This document shows, piece after piece, positions 1 to 10,228 of a DNA stretch of 64,000 bases. Position 1 is the first letter of the stretch. Each line of letters starts with the position of its first letter. Both the position numbers and the translations under genes were made by a program. A model generated the notes under the pieces. It had not been told where the DNA came from and did no database searches. It saw only the letters and a list, made by a program, of their open reading frames with translations. Source of the stretch: Proales similis (lineage: Eukaryota; Rotifera; Eurotatoria; Ploima; Proalidae); assembly GCA_019059635.1 (NCBI GenBank), contig JAGVRJ010000003.1:1-64000 (forward strand), in the 5' to 3' direction.

Positions 1-1140
1 AAACCTAAACCCTAAACCTAAACCTAAACCTAAACCTAACCAAAACCTAAACCTAAACCCTAAACCTAAACCTAACCTAAACCTAAACCCTAAACCCTAA
101 ACCTAAACCTAAACCCTAACCTAAACCTAAACCTAAAACCTAAACCTAAACCTAAAACCTAAACCTAAACCCTAAAACCTAAACCTAAACCCTAAACCTA
201 AACCCTAAACCTAAAACCCTAAACCCTAAACCCTAAAACCTAAACCCTAAACCTAAACCTAAAACCTAAACCTAAACCTAAACCTAAACCTAAACCCTAA
301 ACCCTAAACCTAAACCCTAAAACCTAAACCCTAAAACCTAAACCTAAACCTAAACCCTAAACCCTAAACCTAAACCTAAACCCTAAACCTAAACCCTAAA
401 ACCCTAAACCTAAACCTAAACCCTAAAACCTAAACCTAAACCCTAAACCTAAACCTAAAACCTAAAACCTAAACCTAAACCTAAACCCTAAACCCTAAAC
501 CTAAAACCCTAAACCCTAAACCTAAACCCTAAACCTAAAACCTAAACCTAAACCTAAACCCTAAACCTAAACCTAAAACCTAAACCTAAACCTAAACCTA
601 AACCCTAAACCTAAACCTAAACCTAAAACCTAAACCTAAAAACCTAAACCTAAACCCTAAACCCTAAACCTAAACCTAACCCTAACCTAAACCTAAAACC
701 CTAAACCCTAAAACCTAAACCCTAAACCTAAACCTAAAACCTAAACCCTAAAACCTAAAACCTAAACCTAAACCTAAACCTAACCTAAAACCCTAAAACC
801 TAAACCCTAAACCTAAACCTAAACCTAAACCCTAAACCTAAACCCTACCTAACCCTAAACCTAAAACTAAAACCCTAAACCTAAAAACCTAAACCTAAAA
901 CCCTAAACCCTAAACCTAAACCCTAAAACCCTAAACCTAAACCTAAACCTAAACCCTAAACCCTAAACCTAAACCTAAAACCTAAACCTAAACCCTAAAC
1001 CTAAACCTAAACCTAAACCCTAAAACCCTAAACCTAAACCCTAAACCTAAACCTAAACCTAAACCTAAACCTAACCCTAAACCCTAAACCTAAACCTAAA
1101 CCTAAAACCTAAACCTAAAACCTAAACCTAAAACCTAAAA
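1..1140. repeat. Degenerate telomeric repeat array (CCTAAA / CCCTAAA type)
   Basis: The first 1.14 kb is made almost only of short units that read AAACCT, AAACCCT, AAAACCT, AAAACCCT, AACCT and AACCCT in no fixed order. On the opposite strand this is T(2-5)AG(2-3). The C-rich strand runs 5' to 3' from the left edge, which is the expected orientation for a left chromosome end. The unit is not a clean TTAGGG array: A-run length and C-run length both vary from unit to unit. The array stops sharply near 1140, where unique subtelomeric sequence begins. The array is seen directly; the telomeric role is inferred from its position and composition. Confidence 0.9.
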
Positions 1141-1200
1141 ACTTAGGTCCACGGCCAAGGGACTTAATCCAGAAACTTCTGTCGAGGATAACTCGGCTAT
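1141..1200 (-). repeat. Partial inverted copy of the subtelomeric ~172-bp repeat, abutting the telomere
   Basis: This stretch is the reverse complement of part of the repeat seen near 1875-1925 and 2050-2100. The shared core covers 'cttggccgtggacctaagt' and the adjacent 'gttatcctcgac' motif. It therefore lies in opposite orientation to the other copies and directly joins the telomeric array. The 1204-1570 interval that follows has no recognisable gene. Confidence 0.7.
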
Positions 1201-1570
1201 TTTTTGGTTTATCTTTTCCATATCCATTTATCTGATAAAACTGGGCTATCGCCAGTCGGGGTTGGGCCAATGCTAAAGCATGGGGATAATTTTCGAAATG
1301 TTTGGAGGCTCGCCCTGGCCGGCTTCATGGGAGCCTTGGCTCGACCGTGGGTGCCATTCTATAGCTCTCGTCATAAAGAATCAAACAAAATTAAATTTTT
1401 TCTCATACGATGAGATTTGAGTTGGCTGTGCTTGGAAATGTGGTTGCATTTGTTTTCATTCAAATGAGCTGGGATTTTTTCCGATAATTTTTTGAAAACT
1501 AACGTTTTCAGACCTCCAAGCTTCTATCCCAAGCGTTATTTGCTCGAATATGAAAAATAAAAAAAATTGC

Positions 1571-1795
1571 CCCCGCCAGGATTTGAACCTTGGGTGCCAG
1601 GTCGGACCCAACTCAACTTGATCAGGTAAATGCCATTCGCTCGCGAAATCGACCTACTGGCCCTACTAGTCTACAGGCAAAATCCTGGCCTCGTACGACT
1701 TTGCGTTCGAGAGTTATCCGTCGGACAGACAGACAGACAGACAGACGGACACGAGTGTTTATAACACCTTCAGCGAAGCTTGGAGGTAACCTAAA
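1571..1795 (-). mobile_element. tRNA-tail-like dispersed element (SINE-like), copy 1
   Basis: Read on the minus strand, a B-box-like motif (GGTTCAAATCC, at about 1579-1589 on the plus strand) sits before a run of eight T (1557-1570 region), as in Pol III transcripts. On the plus-strand side follow a conserved 'gactttgcgttcg' motif, a GACA/GACG microsatellite (about 1723-1750), and an end motif 'aacaccttc...aggtaac'. The same order occurs in the copies at 2340-2600 and 3350-3620. No complete tRNA cloverleaf was found, so this is not called a tRNA gene. A tRNA-derived SINE or SINE-like satellite is the best reading. Confidence 0.55.
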
Positions 1796-1799
1796 CTAA

Positions 1800-2190
1800 A
1801 CTTTATCTTGTAGAGCAGGGTCTCTTCTATCACTTAAAAAAGTTTCAGCTCGCTGGCACAAGAAACGACTGAGTTATCCTCGACCGAAGTTTCTGGATTA
1901 AGTCCCTTGGCCGTGGACCTAAGTTTTTTTCGGACGGCACTTTTCGGCATCGTTTGGCAATCTTTTTACCAACTCTGTCTTGTAGAGCATGGTCTCTTTT
2001 ATTATTAAAACAAGTTTCAGCTCGCTGGCACAAGAAACGACTGAGTTATCCTCGACCGAAGTTTTTGGATTTAGTCCCTTGGCCGTGGACCTAAGTTTTT
2101 CTCGGACGGCACTTTTCGGCATCGTTTGGCACTCTTTTTGCCAACTTTATCTTGTAGAGCATGGTCTACTCTATCTTTTTAAAAAACTTT
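1800..2190 (+). repeat. Tandem subtelomeric repeat, period about 172 bp
   Basis: The motif 'cttgtagagca.ggtct' recurs near 1808, 1980 and 2152, giving a period of about 172 bp. Between these points the repeats share the segments 'tttcagctcgctggcacaag', the 'cttggccgtggacc' core and 'cggacggcacttttcggcat'. There are two full copies and the start of a third. A further diverged, isolated copy lies at about 2930-3035. Open frames across it are not conserved between copies, so I do not read it as coding. Confidence 0.8.
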
Positions 2191-2605
2191 TGTTTTCAGC
2201 ACTGCGCGCTTCAAAAATTCAAAAATTGCAAAAATGATCCGATTGGGCCAAATTTTTGCATGTGTTTATATTTTGCACTAACAACAACACCCTCAAAATT
2301 TGGTGAGCTTCTGATGCTCCAAAAAAAAGTTGTGCGATTTTGCCGCCCCGGGATTCGAACCCTGACCGCCAAAATGGGCCAAAACTCAACATGCTCCGAT
2401 TTGGCTCAAATTTTGGCAGCAAGTGCGGAAACTCGATTCTACTCGATTGCCAAAGTTTCATTTTCATCCGACTTTGCGTTCGCGAGTTATCGTCTGGACA
2501 GACGGACGGACGGACGGACACCAGGGGTACCTCTAACACCTTCGCGTGAAGCGCGCAGGTAACCTTCAGCGAAGCTTGGAGGTAAACCTACATCGTACAT
2601 AACTT
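2190..2605 (-). mobile_element. tRNA-tail-like dispersed element, copy 2 (about 400 bp unit)
   Basis: On the minus strand there is a perfect Pol III B-box (GGTTCGAATCC, plus-strand 2351-2361), followed about 25 bases later by a run of eight T (plus-strand A8 near 2322). On the plus-strand side lie the 'gactttgcgttcgcgagtt' motif, a GGAC microsatellite (about 2500-2520) and the end motif 'cttcgcgtgaagcgcgcagg', which contains the hairpin CTTC-GCGT-GAAG. The unit is repeated almost exactly at 3201-3620. Whether it is mobile is inferred. Confidence 0.6.
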
Positions 2606-2659
2606 TTCACGAGGATCAATAATATATATAGATATGGGTGGTTTTAGTGCTTCAAAAAA

Positions 2660-2905
2660 AAGTTGTCCCCCCCCGGGATTCGAACCCGGGATACCCGTCT
2701 CGGATGGGGGTTTGAGATAACTACATATTCGTCATCTCCTCATCGAGAGCTTTCGATTGATACCCGGTTTCACCCCCAAATTCCGACAAAATGATCCAGC
2801 CAGCCAGCCAGCCAGCCGGACGGACATACCAAATCTAATATCTCGATTTTTTCGAAAACGCTCGAAAAGCGTGAAATCGTCGGGAAAATCATCGAGATAA
2901 CCTAA
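2660..2905 (-). mobile_element. Second tRNA-tail-like element with T-arm, poly-T and CCAG microsatellite
   Basis: On the minus strand a perfect tRNA T-arm (CCGGG stem, TTCGAAT loop, CCCGG stem; plus-strand about 2683-2699) is followed by 'acaac' and a run of eight T, exactly as in copies 2 and 3 of the other family. The body is different: it carries a CCAG tandem repeat (about 2797-2817), a GGACGGAC stub and an imperfect palindrome around 'ttttcgaaaacgctcgaaaa'. The same architecture with an unrelated body suggests a family of modular elements sharing a tRNA-like tail. Confidence 0.5.
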
Positions 2906-3200
2906 ACCTAACCCTAAAGGCACTCTTTTTACCAATTCTTTCTTGAAGAGCAGGGTCTCCTCTATCATCAAAAAAAGTTTCAGCTCGCTGGCACAAGAAA
3001 CAGCCGAGTTATACTCGACCGAAGTTTCCACCCTGAGTCCTATATCATCTTCTATCATTTAAACAAGTTTCAGCTTGCTAGCACTAAAAACGGCCTTTTG
3101 TCGAGGATTTTTGCTCGAATGTTATTCTTAACCCTTCTCCGTTTAAAAAAGGTCAAAACCTTTATTGACCTAGCAAAAAGCTCAACTCCTTCTCTAAAAT

Positions 3201-3620
3201 TAAAAAACTTGCGTTTTCAGCACTGCGCGCTTCCGAAATTCAAAAATTGCAAAAATGATCCGATTGAGCCAAATTTTTGCATGTGTTCCTATTTTGCACT
3301 AACAACAACACCCTCAAAATTTGGTGAGCTTCTGATGCTCCAAAAAAAAGTTGTGCGATTTTGCCGCCCCGGGATTCGAACCCTGACCGCCAAAATGGGC
3401 CAAAACTCAACATGCTCCGATTTGGCTCAAATTTTGGCAGCAAGTGCGGAAACTCGATTCTACTCGATTGCTAAAGTTTCATTTTCATCCGACTTTGCGT
3501 TCGCGAGTTATCGTCTGGACAGACGGACGGACGGACGGACGGACGGACACCAGGGGTACCTCTAACACCTTCGCGTGAAGCGCGCAGGTAACCTTCGCGT
3601 GAAGCGCGCAGGTAACCTAA
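3201..3620 (-). mobile_element. tRNA-tail-like dispersed element, copy 3 (near-identical to copy 2)
   Basis: This copy aligns with 2190-2600 from 'cagcactgcgcgcttc' to the 'cttcgcgtgaagcgcgcagg' end, with only scattered substitutions. The GGAC microsatellite is longer here than in copy 2, and the terminal motif is present twice in tandem (about 3570-3612). High identity implies recent duplication or recent insertion. The B-box (plus-strand about 3371-3381) and the T-run are conserved. Confidence 0.65.
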
Positions 3621-4152
3621 AGTCAAACGCCCAACACTAATTACAATAATTCATTCTTTAGAATATCCAGAGTTAGACTATAAGAGATTTGAGCATGCGA
3701 TGCCAATTTTCAAATTGAAAGACTTGGATCTTCAGTGATCAGTCTTTCCAGCTCAGTTCTTGCTTGTTGCCTTTGCTCGCTTGGTTGAGATTTTTTGGAG
3801 CTTGATCAGCGAGTGAACCCTTGATTCTCAATTTGGTGAGCTAGTATTTTATGGTTTTTGTGTCGGGTGCAGGACAATACTTAAATTTGCTTCTCCAGGT
3901 CCTTTTAACTCTGGAAAAACTCCCCAATCGGTGGTGTGTTCTTTTACACGCTATTTACTTTTATCTTAGTACAACTAAAGAGAGACATAATGCAACTACA
4001 GATTTATTTATAAGAGAAAAATTATATAATTGAGACCTATTTCGCCTCAGACTCTTTAAGATTTTTGATTTTAAATATGCTAGACTAAGATTGATTTGTA
4101 TCCGAAAAATTCTGACGATTTCTACTATTTATCACTATTATTTATTATTCTT
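3621..4152. other. Gap without recognised gene between subtelomere and SPATA1
   Basis: AT-rich sequence with short open frames only. No repeat from the subtelomeric block continues past about 3620. It probably holds the 3' flank of the SPATA1-like gene, which runs toward the telomere. Confidence 0.5.
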
Positions 4153-6245
4153 TAACTTCTTATCATGCTTACTCCAGATTTTATTTGAGATAGTTCTGCC
4201 TTGTATGCTTTTGACTCTGTCTCGGCTTGATTTCTAAGCTATTGGGATTTTAAGATACTTTGTTTACCTCGAAAAAGCTTATTCTACCTTGATGTCCGTA
4301 GTCAACTTAATTTTACACTGATCCAACTGTCTTCTGATGAAACTTATCTCTTCTTGAAGCTTAAACGAAGTAAGCCAATTTTTCTGAAGAAAATTTTTAC
4401 TATAAAACAACTTTCATTTAGCTTGGTTGCAAAACATCTTGCTACCTTTGCCTCGTTCTCTCTTCCGTAACCGCCTTGTGAAGCTTGCTTTATATCTGAG
4501 TCCATTAATATTGATATCTTGTTCTGATTTATGCAGACTTCGTTTAATAAAGCAGCCAGTTTTTCTTCAAGCGGAGGTGTCAATTTTTTCTCGGCAAAAT
4601 ATCGCTTTTTCCACATAGCCCTCACTAATCAAATAAAATAAAATCTTTAAAGCGAAACCGTAACAATTATTAAGAAAAAAGCTACCTTCTTTTCTTCTAA
4701 ACGCAAGCTGTATATGAAGCATTTTCAGGTTTCTTATCAACTCATTACGTAAATCTTCAGCGTCTATCCTCTGACTCCGTAACTCATCGTATTTTTTTCT
4801 TAGCAGCTCGGCTTTTTTGAAATTAAACTGAGGTTCATGTTCTTGTTTAAAACTCTTCATTCAAACTTACGAGTCTCATTCGGATGCAATGAACTGATGT
4901 CACCTCTGTGTAAGGTTTTAATTGAATTTGGAGAATAATATAGTAAATTAATTTTAAAGGAGAGTCATGATAAGAGCTAAGTATTAAGGAATGATTGATA
5001 AACCATACTAACAGCAGCAGATAGAGTTAATTCCATTTAAGTCATCAAACTGGTGAGACAATATCTCAGCCAAGTTACCTTTCAATATTCTTTTCGGGGA
5101 GACCATGGCTTTTATTTAATGCATGATTCAAAGAAGATCGATCTCTCGCGTTTGAGCCAGAAAGCCTAATATTGTTTAGTTTCTGGTCAGACAATTTCAA
5201 ATTTTCTTCATCTGAATCAAGAACTCCTGTTGATGATATCTCACGGTTTGTGGATCCACTCTTGAAGTGAGGACTTAGATTGAGAGTTTCTTGATCGTTT
5301 CGAAAAATCGGATCGTTCTTTAACTCTGGTTTATAATGAGGTCTTTTTCTATGAAGACTAGCTTCCTCTTCAAGACGAAGATGCTCCAGTTCAATCTGCC
5401 TCCTGCGAAGACGCTCTTGCTCTTGTCGCAGTTTTTCAAAGTCTCTATATTGTAGTGAAATTTTTACGCTAGTTTTATGAATGAGTGGGGGAGGCCGATT
5501 TCCCTATTTGAACTTCGATTCGAATTTTCGTAACTGACTAAATCATAACTGCCTAAGGGTGAACTGGTTAGTTCAAACTTAGACACATTTCAAAACAATA
5601 TATAATCAACTAGTGTTAAGATATCCATGCGAAGTTCTTTCACGAAATCTGACAACGACGGTTGTATTCTACAAGTCTTACCTTTCGGATGTCAAGTTTC
5701 CGATGCGTTTTGTCTCTAAAAATATGACTTTTTCTAAAAATATGGCTCATAATTTCTTAATCTGAATCGTACCTATCAAGCTTGTAGTATCTGATTGGAA
5801 TAAATTACGACTTAAGCCAAACTCTTGATTTGAATCGAGAAGAATGATCTCCTTTTTACGAAATAAACTTAAACTAATGTTTTCACAAAAAAATCATTTT
5901 GCGCTTTACTTGCATTGGTAGATAATGCTTGACTCTTAATTCGAATTCTTGTTTCTCTTTAACCCTCGTGAGAGCCCTGCCGACGCTCTTAAGAAATACA
6001 AATTTTTGAGGAATTTCTTCACTTATGCACTGGGTTTTGATTTCATTCCGTAGTTCTCGGAGTGATGTTTCTTGAGTGACTCTGAGACGACTTAATATTT
6101 AAGTTTGCCTTAAAGAGCAAGTGTTTTTTAGTTACCGAACGAATCCCGCAGAAACGGATCCTTGAATTGTCTCATTGTAAGCAAGCCTCTGCTCTCTTTT
6201 CCAAAAGCCACTAGGTAAGATATAAATATGGAATTCAATAAGCTT
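4153..6245 (-). CDS. SPATA1: SPATA1-like protein
   Basis: This is a multi-exon gene read toward the telomere. Exons placed with confidence: about 6245-6136 (IEFHIYILPSGFW ... SAGFVR), 6090-5910 (TSLRELRNEI ... KEKQEFELRVK), about 5444-5079 (a Glu/Arg-rich helix and Ser/Asn-rich tail), about 4850-4686 (FNFKKAELLRKKYDEL), 4624-4446 (KKRYFAEKKLTPPLEEK), 4383-4288 (RRQLDQCKIKLTTDIK) and 4238-4153 (LRNQAETES). The N-terminal block matches the ubiquitin-like start of SPATA1. The last three exons match the SPATA1 C-terminal coiled-coil domain. SPATA1 is a testis/sperm-enriched protein of unclear mechanism. The start codon lies upstream of 6245 and was not found, and exons between 5910 and 5444 are unresolved. 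The 4888-4918 stretch may hold one more short exon. Confidence 0.75.
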
Positions 6246-8355
6246 CAAATCAGCATTCAGAATTAAATTCAAAATAATTAACTAAAACTCAATTTTTATT
6301 ACTTTTGAAGAATCAGGTCGATGTGAATTGACGGTTCGGTAGTTATTCATTTATTCGTTATCAATTTTGGTAAGTTTCTAATGAATATATATATATTTTT
6401 ATAAATAGTTTAATGTTAAATTCAATAAAAAATGGAACGATGTAATATTTTTTGAAAAGATGGCTAAATTTGTTCTTTAAAGGCAAAATTAAAACTCACC
6501 AAGTATCAGTGTAGATTGAACGAGTAGGTTTCCATGGAAACTTTGAAAGATTTGCTTAATAACTAATAAGAATTTTCCTCAACAGTTCGCTATCCTCAGA
6601 ATTTTTGGTGTTTCTCCATCTCCTTATGTAATTCCGTTTGTCGAATGAAATTCAAAGCCCTAAACTTATTCTCAGTCTATTCCGTTTGACTTAGATTATT
6701 GGTTTAGGGGTTTTGGCTAACAGTATGTGTGCATTATTTTACCAAACACGCATATTAAAAGTGAGCTTCATGTCAAAATGGGGAAGTTATAAAGCTGCAC
6801 AAAAAGGTTTTTTTGAGTCAAGATTATTCGATAAAACATTTTAGCTCCGTTGAAAAATCAGGTATAAAAATGTCCCAGATATATAGGCGGCCATTATAAA
6901 ATTGTAATGAAATAGAAATTATGTAATGCTACTATTTCTACGCTTGATTCATCTCTGAAAATAGTTTTGAAGACAAAATGCATTTATTCATATGGCCAAG
7001 AAATCAGATTTCAGAGAATGAATCTTCTAGGGATGAATTTAGTCTTAAATGTCAATTTGGGGCTTACACATTCCTGCTTGTTTAAAACGATGGTTATGAA
7101 AAACAACAACAACAACTCACTCAAGCAAATTTTATGAGCCATTCGGCGAGAGTGCATTGACGCTATTTTTATTTCGCCTGAATGACTGACATTATTCTAG
7201 TCAACACAAGTAATTGCTATTCCTCACAATTCTTTTCCGTCCTCTTTTTTTCATTTTTCTTCGTTCTTCAGCCTTTTAACTCCTCCATGTATTTCGTATG
7301 ATCTATCTAAAGCATTTGCAGCCTCTTTTTTTTACAGTTCTCTTTAATCCTTTTAAGACGCTGAAATTTTTACTCTTTACTTATTTTTTCATTATGTTCA
7401 TTTCAAAGTTTTTAGACGCCAGAGTCTAGTTTTTGGTTTTCAATAATACTCATTTGAAAATAGGAAATGGTTAACCAGATTCGGAAAGTGCTTGAGAATG
7501 AAAGAATAAATCAAATCCTATTTTTGAAATATTGAAGTGATTGGGCTCCTGGTGCGCCTCATTTCCTGAATAAATTTTTCATAATTATCATAAAATAAGT
7601 ATTCGACAAGATTAATGCCGGTAGATCATCCATACAAGGATGCGTTTATACAGCTAACTACCGTTCGCGAAACAAAGCGTTAATATTAACCATTCATATC
7701 AAATAGACTCGACAAACGAATATTTTTATATTGAATTGTATTGATTTTAGTTTAGTTAACACATTCAAGGGGTTTATATGTAGACATCTTTCTTTATTTT
7801 CTAAAATTTTTCCTAGTAGGAGCTCTTCTCTTAGTGTAAGAAAGTTGCAATCAGAAGAAAATCTGCTTTTAAAAAAAGCTTGCTTGAAATTCCAATTAAA
7901 AATTTTTCCTCAGAGTCGATAAGAGTAATGGTTGCTGCCATCTTTAGACGCGAACTGTCGTTCTAGCTAGATGGCGCGTATCGATTTTTGTAATTATTTA
8001 TTCGCCTCGCCTATCAGATTTATGATTAACGATTTATTCGATTATGATCAACAAATATCTTCATTTGGATGCATCGCCTCTTTCATCTTCTCTTCTACTG
8101 CGATGGAATAATTCTTATGAAAGGGTTTAGGGCTGCAGCTCCATTTAAATTAACAGAGAGCGAACTTTTTATCATGCATATAGAAGTGTTCAGAATGTTA
8201 TTGTTGTGCATTTTTGAAGCTCAGTAATCGCGCGCCTTATCAACTCAAAAAAGATTCAGCTTCTCAATTTATAAGTGCTCATATACTGCATTTAAAATAG
8301 CTCTGTCCAAAAAATAAGAATTATTTCATTAGTTTTCTATCTAGACAAAGGAATC
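6246..8355. other. 2.1 kb gap with no recognised gene
   Basis: AT-rich interval between the divergently oriented SPATA1-like gene and the PKA gene. It contains a possible upstream exon of SPATA1 ending at a donor near 6502, a short (AAC)n tract near 7105-7120 and several poly-T runs. The only open frame of note (7731-7922) resembles nothing I know. This is the longest gene-free stretch outside the subtelomere. Confidence 0.5.
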
Positions 8356-9711
8356 ATGGGAAACTCACCCAACAGCTCGAAAAAAGGCGACCAAAACGAA
8401 CATGGTAAGATAAATTTTGAAGCACCCGTTCAACGTGAATAACCAACAAACGATTCTCCTTTTCAAGTGAAACAATTCTTGAATAAGGCCAAAGATGAAT
8501 TCCTTCAAAGATGGGAAAATCCAAAATCGGTAATAACCGTGTTTTCATCAAAAGTAGTGACAAACAGCATAAAGTTTCAATAAAGGAGCCAGTAACACTG
8601 GAAGATTTCGAGCGCAAGAGAACTCTTGGAACCGGTTCTTTTGGACGCGTGATGCTTGTTAAGCACGTGAAATCAAATCGTCATTATGCTATGAAGATAC
8701 TTGACAAACAGAAGGTTCGAGTTATCAAAAATATTAATTTTTTTTTATATTAATTTAAATTGATTTATTTACAAGGTAATAAAACTCAAACAAGTGGAGC
8801 ATACCTTGAACGAGAAGCGTATTCTTCAATCAATAAGCTTCCCATTCTTAGTCAATTTGGCTTTCAGTTTCAAAGTGTGTAACTTAATCTTCTATTTTTT
8901 ACTTCTATGTTTTTTTTTCTATTTTAAAATATAGGATAATCTTTATCTATACATGGTCTTGGAATTTGTGCCAGGTGGAGAAATGTTTTCTCACTTGAGG
9001 AGAATGGGCCGATTTACAGAATCGCATGCGCGGTTTTACGCGGCTCAAATTGTCCTAACTTTTGAATATCTGCATCATTTGGACATTTTGTATCGAGACT
9101 TAAAGCCGGAAAATCTTCTAATCGACTCGGATGGTTATCTCAAAGTAACTGACTTCGGCTTTGCCAAGAGAGTCAAAGGCCGCACATGGACACTTTGTGG
9201 AACTCCTGAATACCTTGCACCTGAAATCATTTTAAGTAAAGGTTATAATAAAGCCGTTGACTGGTGGGCCCTAGGAGTTCTTATTTACGAAATGGCAGGT
9301 AGGCACACTAATCCACAGAATGATATTTAAGTTGAACCTGAATTGAATTAACTATAAGCTGGATACCCTCCGTTTTTTGCTGATCAGCCTATTCAAATTT
9401 ATGAAAAGATAGTTTCTGGGAAAGTTAGATTTCCATCACATTTTTCCTCGGATTTAAAGGACATTCTTCGAAATTTGCTTCAAGTGGATCTAACAAAGAG
9501 ATTTGGAAACCTTAAAAATGGAGTCGATGATATCAAAGGTCATAAATGGTTTGGACCAGCTGACTGGATATCTATCTACGAAAAAAGGCTTGAAGCACCC
9601 TTTGTTCCCAAGTGTAAAGAGGGTGATGCAAGCAATTTTGACGAGTACGAAGAAGAGGCGCTCAAGACATCTTCAAGCTGCAAATTTGAAAAGGAATTTG
9701 CGGAGTTTTAA
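8356..9711 (+). CDS. PRKACA: cAMP-dependent protein kinase catalytic subunit
   Basis: Six exons: 8356-8404, 8468-8529, 8586-8714, 8776-8874, 8935-9298, 9359-9711. They join in frame to 351 residues, the length of vertebrate PKA-C alpha. The start MGN is an N-myristoylation signal. Landmarks are the glycine loop GTGSFGRV, the VAIK-type Lys (HYAMKIL), [17 protein letters not shown], the activation-loop [15 protein letters not shown] with the phosphorylatable Thr, and the C-terminal hydrophobic motif FAEF. It phosphorylates Ser/Thr in RRxS/T sites after cAMP releases the regulatory subunit. Phosphorylase kinase alpha, a classic PKA target, is encoded at 33.6-38.3 kb. Introns are 53-63 nt; the third has the weak donor GTTCGA. 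The symbol denotes the family, since one-to-one orthology is not resolved. Confidence 0.97.
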
Positions 9712-10228
9712 CTGCTCATTAAATCCACCTCTTTTCTATATCCATGCTAGTTGGCTGACATGTAAATTTTGAGACCCATCAATCATTACAGTGTGTAATC
9801 CGAAAACCCACTTCTGGTGAATTAGAATCTTAATTTGCCCCAATCTTAATCTTTTTCTGGCTTTTTGAATTAATCTGGCATGGTCAAGATCGACTTATTT
9901 TTGCTCATTCATCTACCACACCGTTGTCTGCTCTAACTGGTTAGCTATCTTATCGTACCGATATTACCATTTCAATCTCGCTCCTTAATGTTGTCACATT
10001 CCACTGATTGAATTAAGACCTTTGTCAATCTAAAGTGGAGTGGATTCTAGAGGCATAGGCAGAATTACCATCTTTTTAATTCATTTCTTCTTTCAAGTTT
10101 AGTCTTATAACGTTTAAAAAAATAAAACTTTAAAATTTTGTAAAAAATTTGATGTTTAGTACATAGCCAATAAATAGGGAATGGAAAGGCTGAATTCATA
10201 AACTGTTTACATTTTTAAGATAATTGTT
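9712..10228. other. Convergent 3' intergenic region (PKA / KEAP1)
   Basis: The two flanking genes point toward each other here. It contains AT-rich UTR-like sequence with AATAAA-type signals near 10120-10130 (plus strand). No coding frame or RNA gene was recognised. Confidence 0.5.

Noticed and set aside
2340-2365. tRNA gene on the minus strand
   Set aside because: Only the T-arm/B-box part is present; no D-arm, anticodon arm or acceptor pairing could be built at the right spacing.
2161-2562. A 133-codon frame (and a similar one at 3098-3565) that looks like a protein pair
   Set aside because: The similarity comes from the duplicated repeat unit; the frame runs through the B-box tail and the GGAC microsatellite and has no protein-like conservation pattern.
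4384-4445. A 28-nt ultra-short intron in SPATA1
   Set aside because: A normal 62-nt intron with a better donor (AAG|GTAGC at 4446/4445) gives the same reading frame and a better family match.
7731-7922. A 63-codon gene in the 2.1 kb gap
   Set aside because: No homology, poor composition and no neighbouring exon signals; probably chance in AT-rich sequence.
8511-8590. Frameshift in the PKA gene near the start of the kinase domain
   Set aside because: The shift disappears when the 56-nt intron 8530-8585 is removed; WENPKS then joins [11 protein letters not shown] in frame.
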